A stretch of DNA of 64,000 nt. Origin: Rhodosporidiobolus odoratus (taxonomy: Eukaryota; Basidiomycota; Microbotryomycetes; Sporidiobolales; Sporidiobolaceae). The first letter of the stretch is position 1; the number at the start of each line of letters is the position of its first letter. The stretch spans positions 2,046,001 to 2,110,000 of the forward strand of contig JAOANU010000001.1 in assembly GCA_034387635.1 (NCBI GenBank), in the 5' to 3' direction. Shown here piece by piece: positions 11,201-23,939 of this stretch. The position numbers and the translations under genes are program-made. The notes beneath the pieces were generated by a model. The model searched no databases, was not told the DNA's origin, and saw only the letters and a program-made list of their open reading frames with translations.

Positions 11201-13557
11201 ATGAGTACTTACAATGATGAACGGCGGCGGAGCAGCGGCTCAAAACTAGCCAACATGCTCAACACTATCCGCCGCGCATCCCTCATTCGACGAAGTTCAT
11301 CAGAGAAGGATCTACCAGCACAGCCGTCGCTCGCTCAATCAGTAGCCAAAAGGCCGTCGATGGACTCGGTGCCCGGTTCTGTGAAGAGCCCATCCCTGAG
11401 GTCATCTCGGAGCGCGTCGTCTCTTTGTGCGCCGACGGTCAAACTCAACAGCTCAAGTCCAGCCTCGGAACTGCCCACAACGTACGTCCTCCCAGCCTCC
11501 CATAGCCGTTTTTGCTCTTTGCCATGACAGAGATTGTACTCTGACGGCAGTGCTGCCGCGCGGGCCCAATGAAGCCGTGAGGAAGCTCACCTCTTTTTGT
11601 TCATTTTGTTCCTTTTTCCCTACATCCGCAGATGGGCCGAATGGAATCACGCTTATCAGAATGTATGCAGCTACGTCCCTACATTGATACTCTATTCAGC
11701 GGTCTTCTGACATGCTCTTTGCTGCAGGGCTTCATCGACTTCGACGATCCTCCTCCTCCCCCCTCCGACCTACGATCATCTGAACATGCGACGATTACAG
11801 GCCAATTCCGCGCACCCTTTCCCGCCAACGAAGCGAAACGCCAGCGAGCAGTCGATAACGTCAATCTCCTTTTCAACCACCCGACCGGCCGCAAGCGGCG
11901 CGCCTCTGCCCATGGCCCGAAGGACAAGTCGGATCCGCCGCCCACTATAGCACCCCCGCCGGCGTATGAGAATAAAGCGACCGGACCAGTCGGCGAGAAA
12001 GGACCAGTACCGCCAGCTTATCCAGCTGCGGAGCCGGTCGAAGTTTCCGTGATCAAGGCGGAGGTCGCGAAGAAAAAAGGCACACCCGACCAAGCCTTGA
12101 CATGCGGGAAGCATCGTCAAGATGCCCCAATACACCCAGCACTCGAAGCACTCGCTCAGAAGGCCAAGGCGAAGTTCGGGGTGAGCGCGACGACGGTGTC
12201 TTTGATGGACCGGGACGAGCAGGTCTTCCTGAGCGAGAGCACCTGCGCATTCTTGCATGACCGTGACGCAGTGCCGCGTGAGCGTACGTGGCCTTCTCCT
12301 GTATCTTCCAGCTCTTCTTCCAGCTTGCGCTTATTCTCCCCTTGCGTCCGACAGTTACTTGCTGTAGTCACGCCATGCTCAAGGCATCTACCGGCACGAA
12401 GGATCCGCTCGTCGTCCTTGACTTCGCCAAAGACTGGCGCTTTGCGAAGAATGGTAGGCAATCCCATCCTTTTCTGTCTTCACGACCCTGCGCTCGCCGG
12501 TTCACATGGTGTCCTCGCTGCTCCTAGCTGACTCTGGCTGCATTCCTTGCATCCAGGCTTTGGCGACTACCAGTCCGGCTTCTACGCTGCAGCTCCCATC
12601 ATGCTGCCGGCTCCGTTAGGCGACGACGCCGGCTCGTACCCAGCTGGCATCTTCTGCCTTCTTGGCGAGAAGCCACGACCTTCCTTCACCGACTCGGAAC
12701 GTGCCGACCTCGTCGAAATGGCCGACGAAGCCAGCCTTGAGATCCAGAAATTCTCAGCGCGACAGCGGCTCGAGCGCAAGAACAACCTCAGCAAGAAGCG
12801 GCAGACTTGGAAAAAGTCGAAGCTCGTCCGGCGGGTCTCGGGACAGCCCAACCTCGACACGGTCGTCGAGACGCCTACTCCGCCCATGACGCCAGACATG
12901 TCTACACTCAACTTAAGTACGGCGGAAGACCAGGAAGAGGATGAGCTCTTCTTGCAAGCCGGGGAAAGCTACAACGCACCCCGGCGACCTTCTTTGGCCG
13001 AGTCCATCGAATCAGGCTCGTCAGACTCCGACCTTCAGACCACGTCCACGCCGCCCGCATTCAGTCCGCGCGGCGGTCGTCCCGGAGTTCTGGTTCCCCC
13101 GCCTACTGCCGCTCCTTCCGATCTTCAATCCGTACTCGACCTTTCGACCCAGCTCGTTGCAGAGTCCATCGAAGTGGACTTTGCTTACGTCTTAGCGGTG
13201 GACCTACCCGCCGCCAGGAAGTGGACTCCCGCCTTTTCCTCCGCGTCCAGCACCTCCCCCCTCCACTTCATCGCCGTGCACGGCATGCCCATCCCCCCTC
13301 CTCTCCTCTCCGTCGACTTGCACCTCGACGCGCTCACTTCTGACCGCCAAGCCCTCCTCTTCACCAACGACTCGTTCGACGGCGCCGACGGCGAGTTTAG
13401 CACGGGTCTTCTCGTCAAGATTGCTCAGGTCGAGGATACCGGCTTCCTGCTGTGCTGCTTGTCGGAGGACAGTCGTCGGGTACTCAACACGGAGGACCTG
13501 CTCTTTGTTTGCAGCTTTGCGAGGGACCTCGTCAAACATACGCCGGAACTCGTTTGA
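11201..13557 (+). CDS. GAF-domain protein
   Basis: Five exons close in frame: 11201..11481, 11632..11662, 11728..12283, 12355..12453, 12557..13557 (655 aa). Residues ~1-230 are low complexity, rich in Ser, Pro and basic residues (RRASLIRRSSSEKDL). A GAF domain spans roughly 240-380: helix ALEALAQKAKAKFGVSATTV, then SLMDRDEQVFLSES, CCSHAMLKASTG, VVLDFAKDWRFAKN, and GFYAAAPIML with GIFCLLGEKPR. A second GAF-like half lies near 510-650 (LDLSTQLVAESIEVDFAYVL, TGFLLCCLSEDSRRV). Related fungal GAF proteins are poorly characterised. The fold suggests sensing of a small ligand or redox state, but no ligand can be named. No kinase, cyclase or other output domain is attached. Confidence 0.78.
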
Positions 13558-13962
13558 TCAGACGGCACCTGGCTAGCGCGAGCGAATGGCCAGCAGGGGG
13601 GGAGGAAAGGCGAATCGTCGGAGGCGAGTAGGCTTAGCATAGGCGGAAGGCAGAAACGGAGCGAAGTCAAAGGGAGGGACAGCAGGAAAAGCCTGGGATC
13701 GTTTTCTTTTTTTCTTTTTCTCCCTTGTTGCCGTTAGCAGTAGATTCTTTCTTGTACCTTAGCTTACTTACGCGCGCTGTAACCCCGTGTCACATAGCTT
13801 GTCACCTTCTTGCAGCGAGCAAAAGTTGGTAGTCTCGCCGCGTCGCCCGGCGGAACCTCTTGCCTGGCTCCTTTGACATCGGTCGTTCATCTCAAAAGCG
13901 CTTGTTCCTGCGCGCACCAGCTTGTATATTACAAGCTCAGTACACTGCAGCCAACGCCCGAC
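13558..13962. other. Intergenic, GAF gene to lectin gene
   Basis: 405 bases between two plus-strand genes, holding the end of one transcript and the promoter of the next. A T-rich run at about 13705-13728 may be part of the 3' end signal. Nothing else is recognised. Confidence 0.45.
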
Positions 13963-15319
13963 ATGCTACTACCGTCACTCGTGTGCCCACTGTCACTCGT
14001 CACGACCCTCCTCGCGTTCTCGTCAACCGTAACTGCCAAGGGAGGATCAGGGGGACCAAAGGGAGCACCACCGCAGAGCTTACGTGGAAACACAGAGAAG
14101 ACCGTGCCCTTACGGACCCATTCTCTCTACGCCCGTAGGTTCTCTTTCCTCCCCTCATCTCCTTCGCCATCCAGCTAACTCGCTTCCGTTTCCAGCCTAC
14201 GTCGACTCGGATCTTCAGAACCGCTGGTTCGACTTTGGCGGATCGACCATCATCAACACCAACAAACACGTCCGACTAACCCAAGACCGCCCCTCGCAAG
14301 CCGGATGGTTGTGGTCGCGTCTAGCTCTGGCGCCCAACTCGTTCGAGGTCGAGTTTGAGTTTCGCGTAGATGGAAAGAGCAACAACATCTTCGGAGATGG
14401 ATTCGCTATGTGGTTGACGAGGGGGCGGGCGGGCATGGGTCCCGTTTTCGGGAGTGTCGATTATTGGGATGGACTGGGCATTTTCTTCGATACCTAGTGC
14501 GTACTACCGCTATTCCTCTCCTAGCCTATTTCTAAAATATCTCGTCCGCAGCGCGAACTCTCGCCACGCCTACTCGTTCCCTCGAATCTACGCCATCCTG
14601 AACGACGGCAAGAAGAGCTACGAAGTGGGCAGGGACGGGCAGGGGCAGGAGGTCGGCGCTTGCTCAGTAAGCTGAGATAGTATCCGAAAAGTCGGGAGGA
14701 GAGTCAGCAACTTATCCTCGGTTTAATATTCCAGATTGACTTCCGCCGAACAGATGTGACTGCCAAGGCGCGCCTGACTTACTTCAAGGGCAAGTTCACC
14801 GAAGTAAGCGCGCGGTTTCTCCACCAGGCTCATGGGGAGTGAGCTCACACTGTTGTCCACAGCTCGCTATCCACCACGCAAAATGGGACGAATGGACGAC
14901 GTGCTTCGCGATTGAAGGCCTCGAGCTGCCTAGCAATCCTTTCCTGGGTTTCTCCGCTCTGACAGGTGATGTCAGCGGTACGTGCAATCCATCCTGTCTG
15001 ACCCTTTCGCAAGAGCTGACCTTCGCTTGCTCTTTGTACAGACGCACACGACATCATCTCCATTACCACCTCGAATGTCGCCTACCACCCTCCAGCCGGA
15101 TCCAGCGTACGTTCTCGAATGTATTCTTCATCGACTTTCACTCACTTCTGCCCGAATGCGCAGTCTGGCAAACCACCACCCCGTCGCGGCGTACCCGGTG
15201 CCTCCTTCTTCTCCGCCCTCTTCTCCTTCCTGAAATGGGTCCTCCTCCTGGTCGTGGTCGTAGCAGGTGTCATCGCTTTCCGGGGACGACGGGCAGCAAG
15301 GGACGCGAAGCGGTTCTGA
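13963..15319 (+). CDS. L-type lectin cargo receptor (ERGIC-53/VIP36/Emp46-47 type)
   Basis: Type I membrane lectin that carries glycoproteins between ER and Golgi. Seven exons close in frame: 13963..14134, 14196..14496, 14552..14666, 14735..14803, 14863..14977, 15042..15106, 15164..15319 (330 aa). A signal peptide opens the protein (hydrophobic stretch LVTTLLAFSSTVTA). The lectin fold shows WFDFGGSTIINTNKHVRLT, SFEVEFEFRVDG, GDGFAMWLT, WDGLGIFFDTY and FPRIYAILNDG, which carry the Asp and Tyr/Asn residues used for Ca and mannose binding in this family. A single membrane helix (FLKWVLLLVVVVAGVIAF) is followed by a short basic tail ending in KRF, resembling an ER-exit or retrieval signal. There is little stalk, so it is closer in length to VIP36 than to ERGIC-53. 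Confidence 0.88.
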
Positions 15320-15471
15320 GTCTCAACGGACGGGGAATAATGATGGAAACGTACAGCGGACGAAGCTGGCTTTCGTTTCTCTTTCTTGGCAATACAGCGC
15401 ATGAGCTTGATCTGAATTTATGTTTCGACTTGAGTACCTGCGAGGAGAAGAACCTGAAATCGTTCGGTGAT

Positions 15472-17300
15472 TCACTCATCAATCCCGAGTTCCTCCAATA
15501 CCTCCTCCAACGCCTCCCTCGCGAGCGGAATCCACACCCATTCCGCCCCTTCTTCCATCCCCTCGTCATCATTGACGCCTTCAATGATCTCTGGTGCCGT
15601 GTTTGAGCTGCGAACGACTTCGTGGTCTCGGAATTCGGCGAGGAAACCGTCGACTTGGTCGGGGTGAGTGGCGATGAGAGCGTCGGTGGCTTTCTCTTTT
15701 AGGCTGTGATAGAGAGAGAAGCGTCAGTTCGCAAGCATGTGTTGCAGGGCGAGAGAGTCGTGGATGAAGAGATAAAGAAGGCATTTTGACGGGAGAAAAA
15801 GGAAAGTTTGCAGAGAGAAAGAAGACATGGGAAAAAAGGCAAGACGGAGGGGAGAAACGGAGTAACGAACGAATGAAGTGTCATAGCCACCACCGGTGCC
15901 TTCTCCCCTTCTCTCCCCGCGCTGCCCCCATCCAACCTCATAGCCCTCTCTACCTCCCTCGGACAGGCCTCCGCAACCCTGACCTGTTCCTGCCCGAGCA
16001 TATTGAACAACCTCTTGGCACGATCCGTCACACTGGCCAGGACGTGGGTTGCGCTTTGAGCGAGTGAAGATGCGGTTGGGTCTAGAGAGGCGGATAGGGA
16101 GGGGAAGACGGAGGGTGGGAGCAGAGTGGAGAGCGTCCCGAGGGAGGAAACTTCGACGTCGTACGGGAGGAGGGTGGAAACGTCGTAGTAGAGGAAGGTG
16201 AAGGCGCGGAAGGTGAGAGCTAGATCGGCGAGGTCTGCTGACGTATCGGAAGAGGACGAGGTGGAAGAGGCGGCGGGAGGTCGAGCGGTAGCTAGTGCAG
16301 TGGGAAAGAGTAGAGAGGAGCGGACATGGTCGACGGAAGCGATGAGATGAATGTTGGGTTGCGCAGCGAGAAGGGCGAGGAGAGAGATGTGCTTGGGGAG
16401 GCGGAAAGCGGGGGCGTCAAGCGAGTGCAGGACGAGAAAGACAGGTTTCAGGGCGGGGTTGGCGGTCTTTGCGGCCCTCAGTGACGCACAGAGACGACGA
16501 GCGCGAGATTCGAGAGCGGAGACGGGTCGTGCGGTGCTGTAAGCTTTTCCTGCTGCCGCCTTTCCTTTCTTGCTAGGCGTTGCCGCAGCTGCCCCGCGCT
16601 TCCGCTTGCGAGGGGTACCCGTCGACGCCATGACCTGGTCCTCCTCCTCCTCCGCCCCTCCACGTAACCGTACGAGATCCTCCAGCGCTGTGAGCAGATC
16701 CCCCACAGCGGCCGCCGTGTCGAAGCCGTTGACCACGACGACGTTCCCCTTACGCCTCGCCCGTTCAGCAAATCCATTCAACACTGTCCGCTTACTCCCC
16801 GCGCCGGTGAGCAGAATGTTGAAGCCTTGCTCGAGTTCCCACGCCCAGCGAGAAAAGCGATCTTGGGCCCGCTGGACTTTGGCAGAGCTAGTCTCTCGCA
16901 GGGCTTTGAATGCTGGGTGGTTGAGAGAATCGAATGAGCGAAGGGCAGAGGAGAACAAGGAGAGGGTGAAGGCTGGATCGATCGAGGTAGAAAGGAGCGA
17001 GTCGGTGGTTTTTGTGGTTTGGGTCGAGTAGAGAAGGTAAGCGTCTCCGGCTGAAGCTGTCACGAAGGTGGCCGGTTCCTGCTCTCCGTCGTAGTCCAAG
17101 TCATCGTCCTCTGCGTCTGATGCATCGTGTGCTGCTGATGCTTGATGTGGGATACGAGCGCGTCGTTTCGAGGGAGATGGGGAAGGAGCAGCCGACGACG
17201 AGGCTTTGCGTTTGCCTTTTGCCTTGGCTGATTGCTTTGTAGGTGAAGACTTGGGTGTTGTGGTACCCTTGCTGGTCCTCCTTACACTGGAAGGAGGCAT
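15472..17300 (-). CDS. ORC2: Origin recognition complex subunit 2
   Basis: Subunit of the ORC complex that marks replication origins and loads the MCM helicase. Two exons: 15871..17300 and 15472..15703 (553 aa). The N-terminus is basic and disordered. The core begins near residue 105 (FTLSLFSSALRSFDSLNHPA). The ORC2 signature is at about 150-172, FSRWAWELEQGFNILLTGAG followed by SKR, an AAA-like P-loop that has diverged from a true Walker A. VVVVNGFDTA follows, and the C-terminal winged helix ends in LAEFRDHEVV and WIPL. The intron donor (GTTCGT) is weak. It was chosen because it restores MTLHS-LKEKATDAL in frame and because no AG acceptor exists between 15740 and 15890 on this strand. It is divergent from DOM34, with 195 bases between the ATGs. 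Confidence 0.88.
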
Positions 17301-17495
17301 TCCGAGTCAGGAGAAGGAGCGAGAGATGAGAATCAGCGGGTTGACAAGAGAACACTCGTTATAAGCCGTAGACGCTACTGCCTACACTTGAAGGCACCGT
17401 ATAGCTCCTCCTGGACGACCAAAGATTGCCGTGCTTCGCCCTCGCACTGTCAAACGCCTCTCACCTTCAATCCCCCTCACTTCTACTTCTAAGTC

Positions 17496-19418
17496 ATGTT
17501 GCTGGTGCGGAAACACATCGACAGGGATGGAAGTGGATCAGTCACTCTCAGACGTACGTCTTCTCGCTCCTCTCACAGTTCGACCACCTCACAAGCGAAC
17601 GCTGACCTTTTCTTGCACCCGCAGCCCAAGATGACGAAGATATGTGGCATGCCTACAACCTTATACAGAAGGGTGACGAACTCAGGGGATCCGCCGTACG
17701 GTTAGTCGCTGTCACAAGTTGCCCTTGACGGCCCCTCGGACCCCAGGCTGAATGTTTCTTCTTTTTCTTCCAGCCGAGTTACCACCGAAAGTTCGACCGG
17801 CTCAACCTCCTCCCACCGCGTTCACCTCAAGCTCACCATCCAGGTCGACCGCGTCCTCTACTCTGCCCTCGCACAGTCTGAAGCAGCAGCCGCTTCCGCC
17901 GCCTCGGACCCCAATTCAGCAGCAACTGCAACACAGGTCGCTGCCTCGTCAGGGACCTCTGGCACCACGACGCTGCACATCAGTGGCAAGATTACGAGCG
18001 AGAACGAGCATGTCAAGAAGGGAGCGTTCCATACCCTTGATCTCGAGCTCGGAAGAGATTTCACCATCATCAAGGGCGAAGGAGAGTGGGACAGCGTGGC
18101 TTTGGAACGGCTCAGGGAGATGACTGAACCTGGACGAGGGGCTGACGTCGGGGCTATTGTCTGTGGAGACGGTAACTTGGCCCTCGCTCATGCTTTCACC
18201 TGTCTCCAAGGCTGATTCTCTCCGCATGTAGGAATCGCCAATGTCTGCATCATCACCAATCACACTACCATCATCCGGCAGCGCATCGATGTCGCTGTAC
18301 CGCGGAAACGGAAAGGTGGCGGTACAGCTTTGGGTGCAGACAAGGTGCGCCCTTGTTTTTTTCGCCCCACTGCTCATCTCGCTTTTCTGACTGGAAATCC
18401 CCCAATGTCCTAGGCCCACTCCCGCTACTTGCACCAAGTCTACGACGCGGTGAACCGGCACTTTGATTTCGAGCAGCTCAAGGTGCTCATCATCGCGTCG
18501 CCAGGCTTTACGATGGAGACCGTTCACTCCTTCTTGCTAGAAGAGGCAGTGGTGCGGATTTTTCACCGTCTTTAGCTGACAGGCCCTAAAGTCGCTGACA
18601 CGTTGTTTTGTCTGCGACCACAGCGACAAAGCAACAAAGCGCTTACTCAAGCGAGAAGCAAGTTTTTACTGCTACATTCGCCAACTCACCACGTCCACTC
18701 GCTAGCGCAAATCTTGTCAAGTCCCGAGGTAAGCTCTCATGTTCACCTCTTCTGCCCTCCTCGGCTGACGTGGTCCCTCGTGCGCAGGTTTCCTCACAGC
18801 TCAAGGACACGAAGTTCGCACAAGAGGGCGTCATGCTTGAAAAGTCAGTCGGTGCTTTACCGCCTTCCCTCCGTCATGGTACGCGCTGCTGACTGTGTTC
18901 CGCTGACTAGGTTCTTCAAGATGCTTGAGGACAATCCGCTGCGAGCTTGGTACGGCGAGTCGCATGTCCTCAAGGCTGCCGAGCGAGGAGCGATTGGCAA
19001 GCTGCTAGTCTCGGATGAGCTCTTCCGGTTTGCCCTTTCACGCTGTCCTCCATACTCGAGCTAGTCTCACACATCGTATGACTCGCAGAGCTCCGTCCGT
19101 CGCCCGCCGAAAACAGTTTGTCAAGCTGGTCGAGGATGTCAAGTCTTACGGCGGAGAAGTACTCATGTTCTCGTCTATGCACGAGTCAGGGCAACGTGCG
19201 TCTCCAAACCACTGACGCTGTCTCGGGACTGGAAGTGAGTGCTTGCAGCTGACGCAAGACTCGTCCATCCGCCCGTAGAGCTGAACCAGCTGACGGGAAT
19301 CGCGGCGATTCTTACTTTCCCGCTGGATATTGAGGTGGTGGAGATGGAGGAGCAGGAAGCGGAGGAGGAGGCCGAACGGACACGACTGGCCAAGGAGGAG
19401 AGGGAAGACGGAGAATAG
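17496..19418 (+). CDS. DOM34: Pelota/Dom34 ribosome-rescue factor
   Basis: eRF1-like protein that, with Hbs1, splits stalled ribosomes in no-go and non-stop decay. Ten exons close in frame: 17496..17553, 17625..17700, 17774..18171, 18232..18344, 18414..18551, 18624..18728, 18788..18843, 18911..19027, 19089..19195, 19279..19418 (435 aa). The N-terminal Sm-like domain shows [34 protein letters not shown] and [20 protein letters not shown]. The central domain has VPRKRKGG and [14 protein letters not shown]. The C-terminal domain has [24 protein letters not shown] and [15 protein letters not shown]. As expected for Dom34, the release-factor GGQ motif is absent. The C-terminus is acidic. Confidence 0.95.
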
Positions 19419-20100
19419 GGACACGAAGATGAAAATGATGAAGAAAAGCAAGAGAAATGTAAATATGGAATTGAAGTACTCGCAGCACGGTTGGAGCGGT
19501 GGACCTCAGTCTGCAGTGCACGAGGTGGCCCGTCGTCTGCTTGAGCTCGTATAAGACCACTCTGCGGAGATTGTAGTTGACCCATTCTCCGCAACTTTGC
19601 CTCGCCTCGCCAAGTTTCTGACTGACAACTCTCTACGCTTGTTACGACCAGCCATCGCACGAGGTCTTCTCGCATCCCTGTACATCGCCTATACGCCTAT
19701 CTCAGCTCTCCCCGTCAGCATCCAGAAATAGCGTCGCTGGACCTCCTCAGCTGCTGCTGACAACCGCAACAACCTCAACAACAGCCTCAGCCAACTCGAT
19801 ACACCCAGTGCGCTCACCTTCAGAATCTCATTCACACCAGCAAACTTTCTCACGGGGCCAGACGGGCTGAACGTCTTCGCCGGACAAGCGAACATGGCAC
19901 TCGCTGGAAATAGCATAGCAGCTTCAACACCGCGTCTGGACCTGATTGCTCCCGCCAGACGAGGTTGAATCGGTGGCTCTAGCACACATGTGGCCTTGAA
20001 AGCATCTTCTGCCGTGGAGGAGACGGAACTGACTCTCTCGCTCGTCCCCCCCTTTCCCCCGATCAATCCCTTGGTCACTCTGCCAACCTCCATAGCCAGC
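19419..20100. other. Intergenic, DOM34 to transportin
   Basis: 682 bases between two plus-strand genes. An open minus-strand frame (19175..19675) is antisense to the DOM34 end and shows no motif. The stretch is taken as DOM34 3' region plus transportin promoter; I see nothing more. Confidence 0.45.
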
Positions 20101-23100
20101 ATGAGTTGGCAGCCGCAGCCGAACGGTTTGGAGGAGCTTGTCTCTTGCTTGCGGAACTCGGGGTCGCCGTCGACCAAGGTTCAGGAGCAGATCAACGAGG
20201 TCCGTCTTTTTTGTTCCTGCCTGAGTTAGCTGTTCTGATACTGAGCCTACCTTGCCCACAGCGCCTCGAATCCTTCAACAAGATTCCCGACTACAACTCG
20301 TATCTCACCTTTATTCTCACCCAAATGCCGCAAGAAGACGTTACCGTCCGTTCAATGGCTGGTCTTCTCCTGAAGAACAATATCCGCCTTCGCCTTGAAC
20401 AATTTCCTCCCGAGGTTGTTGCCTACATCAAAGCCAACATCTTCTCCGCGATCGGCGACGCTACCAGCATGATCCGCAACACGGTCTCGACTGTCGTGGA
20501 CACTCTGCTCGTCGAGCTGGGACCGGAGAACTGGACGGACGCATTGAGCAAGCTCATGGAGCTGGTGGACTCGCAGGATCAGTTGGCGCAGGAGGTACGT
20601 GTTTGGCCGCTTTGTGTCGCGCTGTCGCTCTGGCTGGCCGCTTGACCTAACTGACTCTTCGTCTACGCAGGGTGCCTTCAATGCGCTCGACAAGCTCTGC
20701 CAGGATATCCCGAAACGACTGGAAGAGCTCGAGATCGGCGGCCAGCGTCCCCTTGACTTCATGATCCCCAAATTCCTCACGCACATCGACTCCCCTTCCC
20801 CAAAGGTCCGCGGTTACGCCCTCTCCTGCGCCATTCAGTTCATCTCGCCCGACAACAACGCCCTCACTCTTCACCACCTCGAGCCGTTCGTCGTCGCCCT
20901 CTTCAAGCATGCCTCGGACGAATCGCTCGACGTGCGCAAGACGGTCTGCCAAGCCCTCGTTCAGCTGCTCGCAACTCGCCCCGATGTCCTCATCCCTCAC
21001 ATGGCCAACGTCGTCGAGTTCATGCTGTACTCGACGCAGGACATCGAAAACGAGGAGGTCGCCCTTGAGGCGTGCGAGTTCTGGCTCACTTTCGCTGAAG
21101 ATCCGGAACTGGTCAACCACCTCCGACCGTTCTTGCCCAAGGTCATTCCCGTTCTCCTTCAATCTATGCTCTACTCCGAAGACGACGTCCTCATCCTCGA
21201 CACCGAGGAAGATGACGCCGCGGTACCGGACAAGGCGTCTGACATCAAGCCGCACTTGCTCTCGTCAAAAACGCGCACCAACGAGCGAGCAGAAGACGCA
21301 GAGGGCGCGAATGGACAGCAGGGAGGTGGTATGTCGCGGAATCGGGCAGAAGACGAGGACGAGGAAGAGGAAGAACAGGACGACTATGAAGAGGAAGACG
21401 ACGAGACCTACACTGAGTGGAACCTCCGAAAGTGTGCGGCGGCGGCGTTGGATGTCATGGCGGTTGCGTTCGAGGCAGAGATGCTCGAGGTGCTGCTGCC
21501 TTATTTGAAGGAGAAGCTCTTCTCCTCAGATTGGATGGACAGGGAGAGCGGTATTCTCGCACTCGGTGCTATTGCCGAAGGTACGTCCGCTGTGTGACCC
21601 GGACCTGTACGATACTGACATTTCTCTTTGCATAGGCTGCATCACCGGTATCGAGCCTCATCTTCCCATTCTCATGAACTTCCTCATCAACTCACTCAAC
21701 GACTCAAAAGTGCGTGCGCTCTCCTTGTCGTCTTGTACCTGCCGCTCAATCGCTTCTCCTATTGCAGCCCCTCGTTCGATCTATCGCATGCTGGACGATC
21801 GGACGGTATTCGAGCTGGACGATCAAGGAGGACGCTACGCCTGAGCACAAGCAACAGTACTTTGTTCCGGCTATGGAAGGTGTACGTTCTTCTCGATTGC
21901 ATCATGACTTTGACTCCCGTTATACTGAGCCTGTCGCCCTATTTCGCTTTCACAGCTCCTCAAGATGTGCCTCGACAACAACAAGCGGGTACAAGAGGCA
22001 GGCTGCTCTGCCTTCGCGACTTTGGAAGAAGAGGCAGCGAGCGAGCTGGAACCCTTCCTCGGCTCCGTCCTCGGCAACCTTGTATTCGCGTTCAACAAGT
22101 ACCAGCAGAAGAACCTCCTCATTCTCTACGACGCCATCGGTACTCTCGCCGACGCTGTTGGAAGTGCGCTGAACAACCAGGCCTACACCGATGTCCTCAT
22201 GCCGCCGCTCATCCAGAAGTGGCAGACGCTGAGCGACACGGACCCGGACATCATCCCGCTACTTGAGGTGAGTTGTGAACGTCCTTCGTCCCCTGGACTA
22301 TACCTCGCTGATCCACCTCTCGTCCGCAGTGCATGTCTTCCGTTGTCATCGCCATCGGCCAAGGCTTCTCCGGCTACGCCCAACCCGTCTTCTCCCGCTG
22401 CATCTCGATCGTCAAGCAGTCTCTTATTGACTTCCAGCAATATCAGCAAGATCCGGTCAACTACGACGAGCCCGACAAGACCTTCCTCATCGTCTCGCTC
22501 GACCTCCTCTCTGGTCTGACACAGGGCCTCAACACCGCCATCACCGACCTCTATTCTTCCAGCGATCCTCCCGTCCTCACCCTCCTCTCCCTCTGCCTGC
22601 AACATCCCGACCCGCCCGTCCGCCAATCCGCCTACGCCCTCCTCGGTGACACCGCCATCTCCTGCTTCCCCATTCTCAAACCCCTCCTACCGCAGTTCAT
22701 GCCCGTCCTCATCTCGCATATCGAGGTTGAGCCTCGACTTGCCGAGGTGTCGGTCTGCAACAACGCGGCGTGGGCAGCGGGCGAGATCGCATTGCAGGCA
22801 GGGTCCGACATGGAGCAGTGGGTTAACCCGCTGATGGAGCGTCTCGTACCCATCTTGCTCAGCACAAAAGCGGCGCGAAGCTTGACGGAGAACTCGGCAG
22901 TCACCATCGGTCGCCTTGCGATTGTCTGCCCCAGCCTCGTAGCGCCGCATTTGCAGGTTTTCGTGTCGGCATGGTGCCAGGCGCTAGCGGACATCAAGGA
23001 CAATGAGGAGAAGGACTCGGCGTTCCGTGGTATTTGCGCAGCGATCCAGGTCAACCCGGGTGGTATTTCTGCCGTGCGTCTCTTCCCTGCATCGTTACCT

Positions 23101-23377
23101 TACACTCGAGATTGACCCGCTGTGTGATTCTACAGGCATTCGGTTATTTCCTCAATGCCGTTGCGCGATGGACCACCCCCTCGGACCAGTTGAACGAGAT
23201 GTTTAAAACTGTGCGTCCTCTCTCGCTAGCATTCCGCCTACTCCCCCGCTGATGATGGACCGCTGGCAGATCCTACACGCCTTCAAGGGTCTTTCCGAAG
23301 GACCGCAATGGGAGGCTCAGCTCGCACATCTACCACCCGTCATCGTCCAACGATTGCGCGACCGGTACGGAGTCTAG
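20101..23377 (+). CDS. KAP104: Transportin / karyopherin beta-2
   Basis: Nuclear import receptor for PY-NLS cargo such as hnRNP-type proteins; it works with Ran-GTP. Nine exons close in frame: 20101..20199, 20262..20594, 20671..21580, 21636..21709, 21768..21881, 21956..22267, 22330..23073, 23136..23210, 23270..23377 (922 aa). The N-terminal HEAT repeats include [20 protein letters not shown] and [16 protein letters not shown] long acidic loop sits at about 21340-21410 ([20 protein letters not shown]), the H8-loop position typical of transportin, followed by [15 protein letters not shown]. Later repeats show [17 protein letters not shown] and [15 protein letters not shown]. The length agrees with the family. 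Confidence 0.93.
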
Positions 23378-23939
23378 ATGCTGCATTCGTTTTCCCCGCT
23401 TTGTCTTTCTACGTGGACGTTCGTATCAGCCTTTTTCTCATCCCTTTTTACCCATACCCTCCCGGCTTTCGTTCCTTTCGTCACCGCGGATTGGGTTTAT
23501 CGTCGTTCCTCTCGCACGTTGTCTCTTCACTTCCTCCCTCCCTGTCTCGGTTCTCGCACTTCGCACGCCATCACAGCCTCTCTCCCTCTCTGCTCTTTGC
23601 TCTTTGCTGTTAAGTCGCCGCATCGTCTCGAAACGATCTACGTATACCATTCCCTCCTTTTTTACTCCTCTCCGAATCGAGCTCGCCTTGTCAGCTTGGT
23701 ATGGAGGCAGCCTGGCAATCAAGATTGATCTAGATGAGCCCGCGTAGGATCGTTCCTGGGCAAGGGAGATGAAGAGAGAGATAGCGAGCCTGCTCTGGCG
23801 AGATGAACGCCGAGAGTTTCTCTTCTTCTCCCTGTCGTCGCTCGTCCCCTTAGACATTGCAGCTTTGCCCGAGGCCCCACAAGTCGCCCAAGCATACGAC
23901 TACGCGCTTGCCAGCGTTCCCGCCATAGCCGCGACCGAG
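23378..23939. other. Intergenic, transportin to DPH7
   Basis: 562 bases, pyrimidine-rich on the plus strand. An in-frame upstream ATG at 23769 could extend DPH7 by 57 residues. The downstream start was preferred because the upstream residues look non-conserved. No other feature seen. Confidence 0.4.
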